From Micrococcales bacterium (GTDB lineage Bacteria; Actinomycetota; Actinomycetes; S36-B12; UBA10799), in contig JADKAV010000026.1 in NCBI GenBank assembly GCA_016719135.1, positions 4,489 through 68,488 on the forward strand: DNA of 64,000 nucleotides, given 5' to 3'. Below, one piece after another: positions 51,728 to 60,096 of this stretch. The position numbers and the translations under genes were made by a program. The notes under the pieces are model-generated. The model was not told the origin of the DNA. It saw only the letters and a program-made list of their open reading frames with translations, and did not search any database. The number at the start of each line of letters is the position of its first letter. Within the stretch, counting starts at the first letter, position 1.

Positions 51728-53611
51728 TCACACGTGCCGCGCGGCATGCTCCAGGGCTTGGTCGGCCGTGGTCGGCGGTCCGAGCAGGATGCCCTGCCCG
51801 TACTGGCATCCCATGTCCTGGGCGAACCGGCGCTGGTCGTCGTCCTCGATGCCTTCGGCGATGATGCTGATTCCCAACGCGTGGCCCAAATCGCACAGCA
51901 TGCGGGCCAGCGATTCGGCGCGTGGGTCGTCGACCGTCGAGTTCAGGAAGGACCGATCGAGTTTGATCAGGTTCAGCGGCAGGGTGCGCAGACTCGACAG
52001 GGAGGAATGCCCTGATCCGAAGTCATCCAGGGCGATAGCGATGCCGCGAGACTGGAACTCGGCCAGACGCTGACCGATTCGGAAGTCCGCCAGGGCGGCG
52101 GTCTCGGTGATCTCGATGACCAGACGTCGTGGATCCGCGCCGGTGTCTTCGAGCGCCTCATCGAACCATTCGATGATGCCATCGGCTGCGATCTGGCTCG
52201 GTGACATGTTGATGAACAAGCGCAAGTCGCCGGGAAGATCGTTCAAGAAGTGCAGGGACCGGCGGATCAACCGCCTGCCCAAGTCGTTGAGCAGGCCCGC
52301 GGTCTCCGCGGTCGCGATGAACTCCTCAGGCCCGATCGGGCCCTGCGGGGAGTTCCATCGGGCCAGCGCCTCGTACCCGATGACGTTGTCGCCGTCCAGC
52401 GCCAAGATGGGTTGATAGGCCATCCACAGTTCGTCGGTCGGCAGCGCCCGGCGCAGTTGCCGTTCCAGTTCCAGGGCGTACTGCATGCGGTCGATCATCG
52501 AATCGTCGTAGAAGGCCAGCGCCGATCCGCCGGACTGCTTGGCCTCGTACAGCGCGATGTCAGCATCCCGCAGCAGCGTGTCGGGACCGACCGGAGAGCC
52601 CTGCGAGAAGGTGATGCCGATGCTGGCCTCGACGTAGGCGGGCGTGCCGTCCAGCATGAATGGCTCGTCGACCGCTTTGATGATGCGGGTGGCGATCTCG
52701 CGAGTGTCGCGCTCGCGGGCGGCCGAGTCTGTGGTGAGGTTCTCGCACAAGACCACGAACTCATCACCGCCTATCCGGGCGATGGTGTCGACCTCCCGGA
52801 TCGCAGAGCCGATACGACGGGCGCATTCGACCAACAACACGTCACCGGCGGCGTGCCCCAGCGTGTCATTGACCCGCTTGAACCGGTCCAAGTCGATGAA
52901 CAGAACCGCCACGGATGTGCCGTAACGGCGGGCGCGCTGCAGCCCACGATTGATCTGATCGACCAGGGAGGCGCGATTTTGCAGGCCCGTGAGGCTGTCA
53001 TGGTTGGCACGCCATATCAGTTCCGCCTGCGCCTTCTTGCGTTCGGTGATGTCCTCGATGGCGAGCACGCCGCCGCCGCTGGCCATGGGCCGGAAGAGCA
53101 GCGAAGCGCTCAAGGTCCCAGTACGCGTCATCAGCAGCACGTCAGAGCAACGCCAGTTCTCGCCCGTGGCGATTGCGTGTTGCAGGTCGACGGTGCTGGG
53201 GTCCTCGGGGTCGGCGGTGACCAGAACCGACCCGATCGGCTCCGCGACCTGGGTGTCGTGATCCAGACCCAGGATCATTTCCGCCACCGGGTTCAGATCG
53301 AAGATCTGTCCGTTGTCCTCGAGCACGATCAGTCCCGTGGCGGCGGTGTCGAAGACAGCCTTCAGACGGTCGCGCTGGACAGTCGCTTCCGATTGCGAGG
53401 CCTCCTGCAACCTGTCGTAGAGGTCCTGCATCTCCTGGGACGCCAGGCTGAAAGCCCGATCGTGCAGATAGCGCTGTTTGTCAGCGTCGTCGTAGGACAG
53501 TGAGACCCGCTGCAGAAGTGCGGCGAACCGCTCGTCGGTCACATCGTCGGGAATGAGCCCGGTGCGCGCCATCTGCCGCAGGAGGGTGCGATGCCACGGC
53601 GACGCATTCAT
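51728..53611 (-). CDS. PAS-GGDEF-EAL cyclic di-GMP protein
   Basis: 627 residues from ATG 53611, overlapping the FIST gene's stop (ATGA). A short helical N-terminus precedes a PAS domain (about 65-190: VFDTAATGLIVLEDNGQIFDLNP), then a GGDEF domain with intact RIGGDEF and an EAL domain with GYEALARW, the DDFGSGHSSL loop and LIKLDRSFL. Both catalytic signatures look intact, so it may make and break c-di-GMP, depending on the signal. No membrane segment, so the PAS domain or the FIST partner probably brings the signal. Confidence 0.92.
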   Translation of the reverse strand: MNASPWHRTLLRQMARTGLIPDDVTDERFAALLQRVSLSYDDADKQRYLHDRAFSLASQEMQDLYDRLQEASQSEATVQRDRLKAVFDTAATGLIVLEDNGQIFDLNPVAEMILGLDHDTQVAEPIGSVLVTADPEDPSTVDLQHAIATGENWRCSDVLLMTRTGTLSASLLFRPMASGGGVLAIEDITERKKAQAELIWRANHDSLTGLQNRASLVDQINRGLQRARRYGTSVAVLFIDLDRFKRVNDTLGHAAGDVLLVECARRIGSAIREVDTIARIGGDEFVVLCENLTTDSAARERDTREIATRIIKAVDEPFMLDGTPAYVEASIGITFSQGSPVGPDTLLRDADIALYEAKQSGGSALAFYDDSMIDRMQYALELERQLRRALPTDELWMAYQPILALDGDNVIGYEALARWNSPQGPIGPEEFIATAETAGLLNDLGRRLIRRSLHFLNDLPGDLRLFINMSPSQIAADGIIEWFDEALEDTGADPRRLVIEITETAALADFRIGQRLAEFQSRGIAIALDDFGSGHSSLSSLRTLPLNLIKLDRSFLNSTVDDPRAESLARMLCDLGHALGISIIAEGIEDDDQRRFAQDMGCQYGQGILLGPPTTADQALEHAARHV

Positions 53612-54747
53612 GGCGCAGGTATCTGCTCGGAGATGGTGGTGATGGTCATGGTCTGGTTGTGCAGGGAGCACAGACCGTCCTTGGGGGCGATCTCTCCGTA
53701 GCTGTAGAAACCGATCATGGGCGCACTTCTGCCGAGAACGTCCAGGACCGCTTCCACTTCCTCCTCGGCCCGCGCCCCCATCACCAGTCGCCGGCCCACG
53801 CAGGACACGGCCACGGCCAACTGCGCGGGGTCGTCGTGACACGCCTGAGCCGCTTCGGTGGCGCCTTCGGTGAGGCGCTCGAGACTGGTCCACATCAGAC
53901 GCGCGGACCATCCCTGGGGAACGTCGCCGGCGAATGTCATGGACTGCGTCTGCTCGTCCACGGAAAGGACCGTGCGCACCAGTCCGCTACTGGCGTTTTC
54001 GGACCATACAGTGAGCGGGAACAGCAGAGCGGCCGACGGCAACTCGTCGGCCCTGTCGCCCAGATACTGCTTGTACAGCGCCAGCGCCGGTTGACCGTCG
54101 AGTTCGTACAGCACGTTGCCTTCGCTTGCGGTGATGGTCCGGCGAGGGCCGAATCCATCCCATCCGCCCTGCGATCCGTGTCCAAAGCTGACGGCCTGCC
54201 CGAGCACTGCGAAGGCGGCCACGCAGTCCTCGCCGGTATGCCCGTCGAAATGCACCCATGTGCGCTCGAACCGGGGACCGTCGGCGGCAAGCCCACCTGA
54301 GACCGGCGTGCCCGGCGGCAGGTGCCGGAGCAGGCCGTTGACCAAAGCGCTTCCGTTGATCGTCAATCCGCCCGCGAAGACCATCACCCCGGCGATGTGT
54401 TCGCCGTGCGCTGCGCTGGTCAGCTCCCGGCCGACAACCGCACCCACGTCCTCTGCCGTGCGCCCGCCCGCGGGGGTGCAGGCGCCGACGACGCGGGCGG
54501 TGTCGAAGGCGGTGATGGCCACCACCAAAGGAGCGGGGTCCACGCGTGGACCGAGGATCTGCCCTGCCGTCGAGCAGCCGATGACGGTAGCCGGCACCTG
54601 GGCGCGCAACTGCTGCAGGGCCTCGGAGGTGTCGACCGTGGGATCGGAGAAAGCCAGTGCCACGGTCGAACCGGGTCGGGCGGGAACGGTGCGCAGATCC
54701 TTCGACCAGCCCTCATGAGGACTCCAGGTGGCCAGCGAGGTGTGCAC
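53608..54747 (-). CDS. FIST domain sensory protein
   Basis: 379 residues from GTG 54747, which has GGAGG six bases upstream; GTG 54771 is a longer alternative without a Shine-Dalgarno. FIST_N (VIGCSTAGQIL, VPVSGGLAADG-type block GTPVSGGLAADG) and FIST_C (GFYSYGEIAPKDGLCSLHNQTMTI) domains are complete. FIST proteins are intracellular sensors thought to bind small ligands such as amino acids. Overlap with the GGDEF-EAL gene makes the two a likely signalling pair. Confidence 0.88.
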   Translation of the reverse strand: MHTSLATWSPHEGWSKDLRTVPARPGSTVALAFSDPTVDTSEALQQLRAQVPATVIGCSTAGQILGPRVDPAPLVVAITAFDTARVVGACTPAGGRTAEDVGAVVGRELTSAAHGEHIAGVMVFAGGLTINGSALVNGLLRHLPPGTPVSGGLAADGPRFERTWVHFDGHTGEDCVAAFAVLGQAVSFGHGSQGGWDGFGPRRTITASEGNVLYELDGQPALALYKQYLGDRADELPSAALLFPLTVWSENASSGLVRTVLSVDEQTQSMTFAGDVPQGWSARLMWTSLERLTEGATEAAQACHDDPAQLAVAVSCVGRRLVMGARAEEEVEAVLDVLGRSAPMIGFYSYGEIAPKDGLCSLHNQTMTITTISEQIPAP

Positions 54748-54952
54748 GTTCCCCCTCCAGGTAGACACCACGCATTATCCTCACGGCGGGGGCACCAGGC
54801 ATCTCGAACGGAGGTCAGGTTTGGGTGGGCGCAACCTGCCAGGCGCGCAGATGTGGCGCACGTCATGGTCGGTCTGGCGCACCGGGCGTTTCACCGATGG
54901 GATCGGCTGGGTATGCTGTAACGGTTGCTTTTTCCAGCGACACAACAACCCT

Positions 54953-55024
54953 TGGGGTATGGGGTAATTGGCAGCCCGACTGTTTCTGGTCCAGTTAGTC
55001 TAGGTTCGAGTCCTGGTACCCCAG
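54953..55024 (+). tRNA. tRNA-Gln (CTG)
   Basis: 72 bases. Acceptor TGGGGTA pairs with TACCCCA, discriminator G; D-loop GGTAATTGGCAGC, anticodon stem GACTG/CAGTT (one wobble) with loop TTCTGGT giving anticodon CTG, T-arm TTCGAGTCC. CCA is not encoded. Confidence 0.93.
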
Positions 55025-55047
55025 CGAGACGCTTGCGCATCTCACCC

Positions 55048-55120
55048 GGCCCCGTTGTGTAGTGGCCTAGCACGCCGCCCTCTCAAGGCGGTAGCGCGGG
55101 TTCGAATCCCGTCGGGGCTA
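55048..55120 (+). tRNA. tRNA-Glu (CTC)
   Basis: 73 bases. Acceptor GGCCCCG pairs with CGGGGCT (first pair G-U), discriminator A; anticodon loop CTCTCAA gives CTC; T-loop GGTTCGAATCC. CCA is not encoded. 23 bases after tRNA-Gln, so cotranscribed. Confidence 0.94.
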
Positions 55121-55124
55121 CAAG

Positions 55125-55158
55125 AAGAAGACCCAGGTCCTCGACCTGGGTCTTCTTT
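55125..55158 (+). terminator. intrinsic terminator of the tRNA-Gln/tRNA-Glu unit
   Basis: AAGAAGACCCAGGTC, loop CTC, GACCTGGGTCTTCTT, then TC: a perfect 15-base-pair stem directly after tRNA-Glu. Confidence 0.88.
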
Positions 55159-55176
55159 CATGGTCGGTGATCGATC

Positions 55177-55182
55177 TAGATT
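55177..55182 (+). promoter_or_regulatory. -10 element for a leaderless nucleotidyltransferase gene
   Basis: TAGATT ends six bases before the ATG at 55189. Confidence 0.5.
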
Positions 55183-55188
55183 CAAAGA

Positions 55189-55647
55189 ATGGTTGGAGCC
55201 GAACGCCTGCGTGAGGTTGATCGCATCGTGGCGGCAGTACATGCGTGGGCGGTCACGGACGAGCAGGTCCATGCGGTGGCGGTCGTGGGCTCGTACGCTG
55301 CTGGACGACCGCGCATGTCCAGCGACCTGGATCTGGTGATCGTGGCGTCCGCCCCGAAGCGATTGCTACCAGACATCGACTGCGTGTCGGCAGCGGTGGG
55401 CGTGCACGCTGCGCCGGTCCGGGAGCGGGACTGGGGCCGCCTACGGGAGCGGAGGTTTCGGACCCCGACCGGGCTGGACATCGATCTGGGAATCGTGGCG
55501 TTGTCCTGGCTCGGGACGCCAGTTGATCCTGGAACCGCACGCGTCCTGCGAGACGGCTGTCAGATCGTCTTTGATCCGGAGGGCGTAACCGCCGAAACTC
55601 TGCACAGTCTTGGAGTCACCGTTCGGCATTGGGCCGGCATGCAGTGA
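55189..55647 (+). CDS. MNT-type nucleotidyltransferase domain protein
   Basis: 152 residues. Contains the minimal nucleotidyltransferase motif VVGSYAAGRPRMSSDLDLVIV (GS and D-x-D metal ligands) and a third acidic strand TGLDIDLGIV. The fold is shared by MNT antitoxins, aminoglycoside nucleotidyltransferases and other transfer enzymes. No HEPN toxin gene is adjacent, so a toxin-antitoxin role is not supported. It might be the remains of, or a solitary member of, that class. Confidence 0.75.
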   Translation: MVGAERLREVDRIVAAVHAWAVTDEQVHAVAVVGSYAAGRPRMSSDLDLVIVASAPKRLLPDIDCVSAAVGVHAAPVRERDWGRLRERRFRTPTGLDIDLGIVALSWLGTPVDPGTARVLRDGCQIVFDPEGVTAETLHSLGVTVRHWAGMQ

Positions 55648-55660
55648 AGCACATCGCCGA

Positions 55661-56344
55661 TCAGGCGTCGAGTTCGCGTTCCACCTCCGCGGCAGCAGCC
55701 CGGACCCGGGTGCCGAATCGCTGACCGGGGCGTTTGGTCAGACGGTCGATCGGCCCGGAGATGCTCACCGCGGCGATCACACGTCCGCCGGAGAGAACCG
55801 GCGCCGAGACGCTGGCGACACCGGACTCGCGCTCGGCCACACTGTCCGCCCAGCCGCGGTTGCGCACCGCGTTGAGAGCCTTGGCGTCGAAAGCGGACGG
55901 GCCGTCCGACCACGCTGCGAGGACTTGTGCGGCGGAGCCGGCCGACATCGTGAGGACTGCGCCCTCCGGGACGGTGTCGCGCAACCCGGTTGCCGGTTCC
56001 ACACTGGCCACGCACAGGCGCCGGTTGCCCTTGCGCCGATAGATCTGTGCGCTCTCCCCGGTGTCGTCGCGCAGTCTGCGCAGAGTCGGCAGTGCCACGG
56101 TCCGCAGGCGGTCGCCACTGCTGGCCGCGCTGAGTTCGTGCAGCCGGGGACCGATCGTGTACCGGCCGCTGTCATCTTTGTCGACCCAGCGAAGGCCGAC
56201 CAGCGCGGATGCCAGTCGGTGGCACGTCGCGCGCGGCTGTCCGGTCAGAACCGAGAGATCGTTCAGATCCTGCGGTCCGACCTCCAGCGCGTCCAGGATC
56301 GCCCCTGCCTTGACCAGCGTCCCGACCGTGTTAGCCTTTTCCAT
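55661..56344 (-). CDS. ndgR: IclR-family regulator, NdgR/LtbR-like
   Basis: 227 residues. N-terminal winged helix (LVKAGAILDALE, LSVLTGQPRATCHRLASALV) and a C-terminal IclR effector domain (VASVEPATGLRDTVPEGAVLTMSAGSAAQVLAA). It diverges from leuCD, the position of NdgR in Streptomyces and LtbR in Corynebacterium, which control leuCD and other amino acid genes. ATG 56344 is six bases after TAGTAT (minus strand, 56351-56356), so leaderless. A palindrome lies in its own promoter (56360-56374). Confidence 0.9.
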   Translation of the reverse strand: MEKANTVGTLVKAGAILDALEVGPQDLNDLSVLTGQPRATCHRLASALVGLRWVDKDDSGRYTIGPRLHELSAASSGDRLRTVALPTLRRLRDDTGESAQIYRRKGNRRLCVASVEPATGLRDTVPEGAVLTMSAGSAAQVLAAWSDGPSAFDAKALNAVRNRGWADSVAERESGVASVSAPVLSGGRVIAAVSISGPIDRLTKRPGQRFGTRVRAAAAEVERELDA

Positions 56345-56359
56345 AAGGTGATACTACGA

Positions 56360-56374
56360 TCCCACAATGTGGGA
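56360..56374. promoter_or_regulatory. probable operator between the iclR-type gene and leuC
   Basis: TCCCACAATGTGGGA: perfect 7-base arms around one base. It fills most of the spacer between the -10 and the -35 position of the regulator gene and is 18 bases before the leuC ATG. A bound regulator would block its own promoter and could affect leuCD. Confidence 0.6.
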
Positions 56375-56391
56375 CACAAGGGATGGTGGGC

Positions 56392-57810
56392 ATGTCCAAG
56401 ACACTTTCGGAGAAGGTATGGGACGCGCATGTCGTGCGCAGTGCCGAGGGTGAGCCGGACCTGCTCTACATCGACCTGCACTTGATTCACGAGGTGACCA
56501 GTCCACAGGCCTTCGACGGACTGCGGGCCACCGGCCGCGGCGTGCGCAGGCCGGATCTGACGCTGGCCACCGAGGATCACAACGTTCCCACCCTGGATAT
56601 CGACAAGCCGATCGCGGACCCCATTTCGCGTGCCCAAGTGGAGGCGTTGCGCACCAACTGCGCGGAGTTCGGGGTGCCGATCCGCCCCCTGGGCGACGCA
56701 GATCAGGGGATTGTGCACGTCGTGGGCCCGCAGTTGGGTCTGACCCAGCCGGGTATGACGGTGGTGTGCGGAGACAGCCACACATCGACTCACGGAGCAT
56801 TCGGGGCACTGGCCTTCGGCATCGGCACCAGCGAGGTGGAGCACGTCCTGGCCACGCAGACCCTGCCGTTGAAGCCGTTCAAGACGATGGCGGTGAACGT
56901 CGAGGGTCATCTGCCCGAGGGTGTCACCGCCAAAGACCTGATCCTCGCGATCATCGCCCAGATCGGCACCGGTGGGGGTCAGGGGTACGTCATCGAGTAT
57001 CGCGGGCCGGCCATCGAGGCGTTGAGCATGGAGCAGCGCATGACGATCTGCAACATGAGCATCGAAGCGGGCGCCCGGGCCGGGATGATCGGTCCCGATG
57101 AGACGACGTTCGAGTACTTGCGGGGCAAGCAGCGCGCCCCCGCGGACTTCGACGCGGCCGTCGATTACTGGCGCACCCTGGTCACCGATGCGGATGCGAC
57201 CTTCGACAAGGAGGTGACGATCGACGCCGCTGGTCTGAGCCCGTACGTGACCTGGGGGACGAACCCGGGCCAGGGGCTTCCGCTGCGCGCATCGGTGCCC
57301 GCCCCGGAGGACTTCGACGATCCGGCGGCCCAGCAGGCCGCGCGCAAGGCGCTGGACTACATGGGACTGCAGGCGGGAACGCCGCTGAAGGAAATCCCCG
57401 TCGACACGGTGTTCCTCGGTTCCTGTACCAACGGGCGGATCGAGGATCTGCGAGCGGCCGCGGACATCCTGCGGGGCCGCAAGGTCGCCGACTCGGTGAC
57501 GATGCTGGTCGTGCCCGGCTCGGTGAAAGTCCGTTTGCAGGCGCAGGCCGAAGGCCTGGACACGGTCTTCACCCGGGCCGGCGCGCAATGGCGCAATGCG
57601 GGGTGCTCGATGTGTCTGGCCATGAACCCGGACAAGCTTCGTCCGCAGGAGCGCAGTGCTTCGACCTCGAACCGCAACTTCGAAGGCCGGCAGGGCCCGG
57701 GCGGTCGGACACATCTGGTCTCCCCGCAGGTGGCGGCCGCGACCGCGGTGGCCGGCCACCTGGCCGAGCCCAACGATCTGCCGGCACCCAGCGAACTCGT
57801 GGAGGTCTGA
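56392..57810 (+). CDS. leuC: isopropylmalate isomerase large subunit
   Basis: 472 residues from ATG 56392, chosen over 56383 because AAGGGA is eight bases before it and the protein then begins MSKTLSEKVWDAHVV as usual. Aconitase family with the iron-sulfur Cys ligands in FLGSCTNGRIEDL and GCSMCLAMN, and GDSHTSTHGAFGALAFGIGTSE. With LeuD it interconverts 2- and 3-isopropylmalate, and probably citramalate and 3-methylmalate. Confidence 0.97.
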   Translation: MSKTLSEKVWDAHVVRSAEGEPDLLYIDLHLIHEVTSPQAFDGLRATGRGVRRPDLTLATEDHNVPTLDIDKPIADPISRAQVEALRTNCAEFGVPIRPLGDADQGIVHVVGPQLGLTQPGMTVVCGDSHTSTHGAFGALAFGIGTSEVEHVLATQTLPLKPFKTMAVNVEGHLPEGVTAKDLILAIIAQIGTGGGQGYVIEYRGPAIEALSMEQRMTICNMSIEAGARAGMIGPDETTFEYLRGKQRAPADFDAAVDYWRTLVTDADATFDKEVTIDAAGLSPYVTWGTNPGQGLPLRASVPAPEDFDDPAAQQAARKALDYMGLQAGTPLKEIPVDTVFLGSCTNGRIEDLRAAADILRGRKVADSVTMLVVPGSVKVRLQAQAEGLDTVFTRAGAQWRNAGCSMCLAMNPDKLRPQERSASTSNRNFEGRQGPGGRTHLVSPQVAAATAVAGHLAEPNDLPAPSELVEV

Positions 57811-57811
57811 G

Positions 57812-58399
57812 ATGGACAAGTTCACCACCCACCGCGGTATCGCCGCACCGTTGCGCCACTCCAATGTGGACACCGACCAGATCATCCCGGCCGAGTACCT
57901 CAAACGGATCACGCGGACCGGCTACGAGGACGCGTTGTTTTCTGCGTGGCGCCAGGACCCGGACTTCGTGCTCAACCATCCGGTGTACACGAACGCATCG
58001 ATCCTGATTGCCGGGCCCGACTTCGGTACCGGTTCTTCCCGCGAACACGCGGTATGGGCGCTGAGCGACTACGGGTTCAAGGTCGTGGTTTCGTCAAGGT
58101 TCGCCGATATTTTCCGCGGCAACGCCGGTAAGGGCGGACTGGTCACCGCTGAGGTCGAGCAATCAGTGGTCGACCGGCTCTGGGAGTTGCTGGATCAGGA
58201 CCCGCAGACGGAGGTCGTGGTCGACCTTGAGGCCAAACAGATCCGCGCAGGGGACATCGTGGCCGATTTCGTGATCGACGACTACGTCCGGTGGCGGCTG
58301 CTGGAAGGGCTCGACGACATCGGGATCACGATGCAGCACGCCGACGCGATCACCCGGTTCGAACGAGACCGTCCGTCGATCCTGCCGACTACCGCGTAG
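57812..58399 (+). CDS. leuD: isopropylmalate isomerase small subunit
   Basis: 195 residues from ATG 57812 (GGAGG upstream in the leuC end). Swivel domain with NVDTDQIIPAEYLKR and GPDFGTGSSREHAVWAL, the substrate-binding loop. Directly follows leuC and forms the heterodimer with it. Confidence 0.97.
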   Translation: MDKFTTHRGIAAPLRHSNVDTDQIIPAEYLKRITRTGYEDALFSAWRQDPDFVLNHPVYTNASILIAGPDFGTGSSREHAVWALSDYGFKVVVSSRFADIFRGNAGKGGLVTAEVEQSVVDRLWELLDQDPQTEVVVDLEAKQIRAGDIVADFVIDDYVRWRLLEGLDDIGITMQHADAITRFERDRPSILPTTA

Positions 58400-58737
58400 T
58401 TGGGAACTTCCGCCGCTTCCCGGGCCCATCGGGCTGGCTGACCGGGGAGTTCGCAGCCCGTGAGTCCTAGGATTCTGACCGCTTGCCGGCTCACCTCGTC
58501 GGGTGGAATCCCCGATTCCTGACACCACGTGTTCCGGTGGGTGGCTCGAAAGAGGCCGCAAGCCGGGCACCGAAGGCAGAAATCGCCCGTCTTTGCTGCG
58601 AATCCGTCTGTCGATGGGTAGTGTCAAGGCACCCAATCACGGGCTGCTACGACAAGTGCACACGGCGTGGCGCCCACACCGCCAAACAGCGGACATCTAC
58701 TGTGCGAATCACAGCAGAGTCCAAACGGAGGAAGCAC

Positions 58738-59417
58738 GTGAACAAGTCAGAACTCATCGAGAAGGTCGCGCAGCGTCTTCAGGACAGCCGCAAGGAGGCA
58801 GAAGACGCCATCAAGACCAGCCGCAAAGATGCCGCGGAGGCCGTCGAGGCCGTCCTCGAGACCATCAAGAGCGAGGTCGCGAAAGGTGAGCGCGTCGCCA
58901 TCAGTGGCTTCGGGATTTTCGAGAAGATCCAGCGAAACGCCCGCACCGCGCGCAACCCGCTTGACGGCAGTGTCATCAAGGTCAAGGCCAAGTCGGTGCC
59001 CAAGTTCAAGCCCGGCGCCGAGTTCCGCAAGTTCGTGGAGAACCCTCGGGCTGCGATGAAGAAGGCCTCTGCTTCGGCGAAGAAGGCCCCGGCCCCAAGA
59101 CCGCGGCCGCCGCGAAGAAGGCTCCGGCCAAGACCGCGAGTGCTGCCAAGAAGACCACAACGGCTGCGAAGACCACAGCCGCCGCGGCCAAGACGACCGC
59201 CAAGTCGGTGGCCAAGAAGGCACCCGTCGCGAAGAAGGCACCAGTAGCCAAGAAGGCACCTGCGAAGAAGGCTCCGGCTGCGAAGAAGGCGCCAGCCAAG
59301 AAAGCACCGGCCGCGAAGAAGGCCCCAGCCAAGAAGGCGCCCGCGAAGAAGGCTCCGGCTGCGAAGAAGGCGCCCGCGAAGAAGGCACCGGCGAAAAAGG
59401 CGCCGGCCAAGAAGTAG
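58738..59417 (+). pseudogene. hupB: HupB: HU DNA-binding protein with long basic tail, frameshift in the tail
   Basis: GTG start at 58738 with GGAGG upstream. Residues 1 to about 100 are a normal HU domain (MNKSELIEKVAQRL, RVAISGFGIFEKIQRNARTARNP, KFKPGAEFRKFV). The tail begins with KKAPAP, then the frame goes wrong in a C run at 59093-59096. In the next frame the tail continues as KTAAAAKKAPAKTASAAKKT and on to repeated AAKKAPAKKAP up to the stop at 59415. One missing C explains it; the repaired protein has about 226 residues, like mycobacterial HupB. Since HupB is usually important for growth, a base-call error is more likely than a true knock-out. It compacts DNA. Confidence 0.88.
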
Positions 59418-59422
59418 CACGC

Positions 59423-59466
59423 CGAAAGGGGCCGACTACTCAGCACGAGAGAGTCGGCCCCTTTCG
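59423..59466. terminator. bidirectional terminator between hupB and cofC
   Basis: A perfect 15-base inverted repeat, CGAAAGGGGCCGACT and AGTCGGCCCCTTTCG, with a 14-base loop. The built-in AAA/TTT ends let it serve both convergent genes. Confidence 0.82.
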
Positions 59467-59478
59467 CACGTCCGATGC

Positions 59479-60078
59479 TCAGGCGGTACGCGCCATCCGA
59501 TCGAGCCAGGCGGCAGTCCGTGGCCCCAGACCGAGTCCCCGAGCCCGCTCGAGGTCTTCACGGGTGTCGACGTCGGCGGTCAGTGCGCGAGCCGCGCCGG
59601 TGATGCGCGGATACCCCGCACTCTCATGCTTACGTGCCGAGTCCGGTCCGAAATGCGGCACCACGGTCTGGCCGAACAGCATGGTGGTACCAGTTCCTGA
59701 CCAGTCGGCGACATAGCCCTTTGGAGCCCCCGTCAGTACTGCGCGTATGTCATCTGCTCGCACAGCGGGCAGGTCCGGCAGAATCGCCGCGGTGGGACCT
59801 TCACTGGCCGCGGCCACCGCTTCGTTGAGGCTGCCCCCGTGGTGCATCGCCCGTGCCCCGTTGCGCGCGGCCAGGTCCTTGACCTCAGAGTCGGGGCTGA
59901 CCACGACCACAGGTCCCAGATCGCATTCGAGGACCGCATCCAGGGTGTCCAGAAGCATGGCCCGGATGAGTTCAGCACGATCACGGGGGGCCGCCTGAAG
60001 TCGTGATTTCCCGGTATCGAGGCTCTTGACCGGCAGTACGAACACAAACACACCTGCATCCTCACATGGACTCGACAT
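59479..60078 (-). CDS. cofC: 2-phospho-L-lactate / phosphoenolpyruvate guanylyltransferase
   Basis: 199 residues from ATG 60078; the longer frame upstream overlaps plsC. Nucleotidyltransferase fold with VLPVKSLDTGKSRL at the N-terminus (nucleotide-binding Lys), VVVVSPDSEVKDLAA and AILPDLPAVRADD (metal-binding acid), matching CofC/FbiD. It makes the GDP-activated lactyl or PEP precursor of coenzyme F420. This suggests an F420-producing organism; other F420 genes are not in the window. Confidence 0.87.
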   Translation of the reverse strand: MSSPCEDAGVFVFVLPVKSLDTGKSRLQAAPRDRAELIRAMLLDTLDAVLECDLGPVVVVSPDSEVKDLAARNGARAMHHGGSLNEAVAAASEGPTAAILPDLPAVRADDIRAVLTGAPKGYVADWSGTGTTMLFGQTVVPHFGPDSARKHESAGYPRITGAARALTADVDTREDLERARGLGLGPRTAAWLDRMARTA

Positions 60079-60096
60079 TGGGCAGTCAGCCGCGCA

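Noticed and set aside
55189..55647. HEPN-MNT toxin-antitoxin system
   Set aside because: The MNT-like domain is present, but neither neighbour is a HEPN protein (an IclR regulator on one side, tRNA genes on the other).
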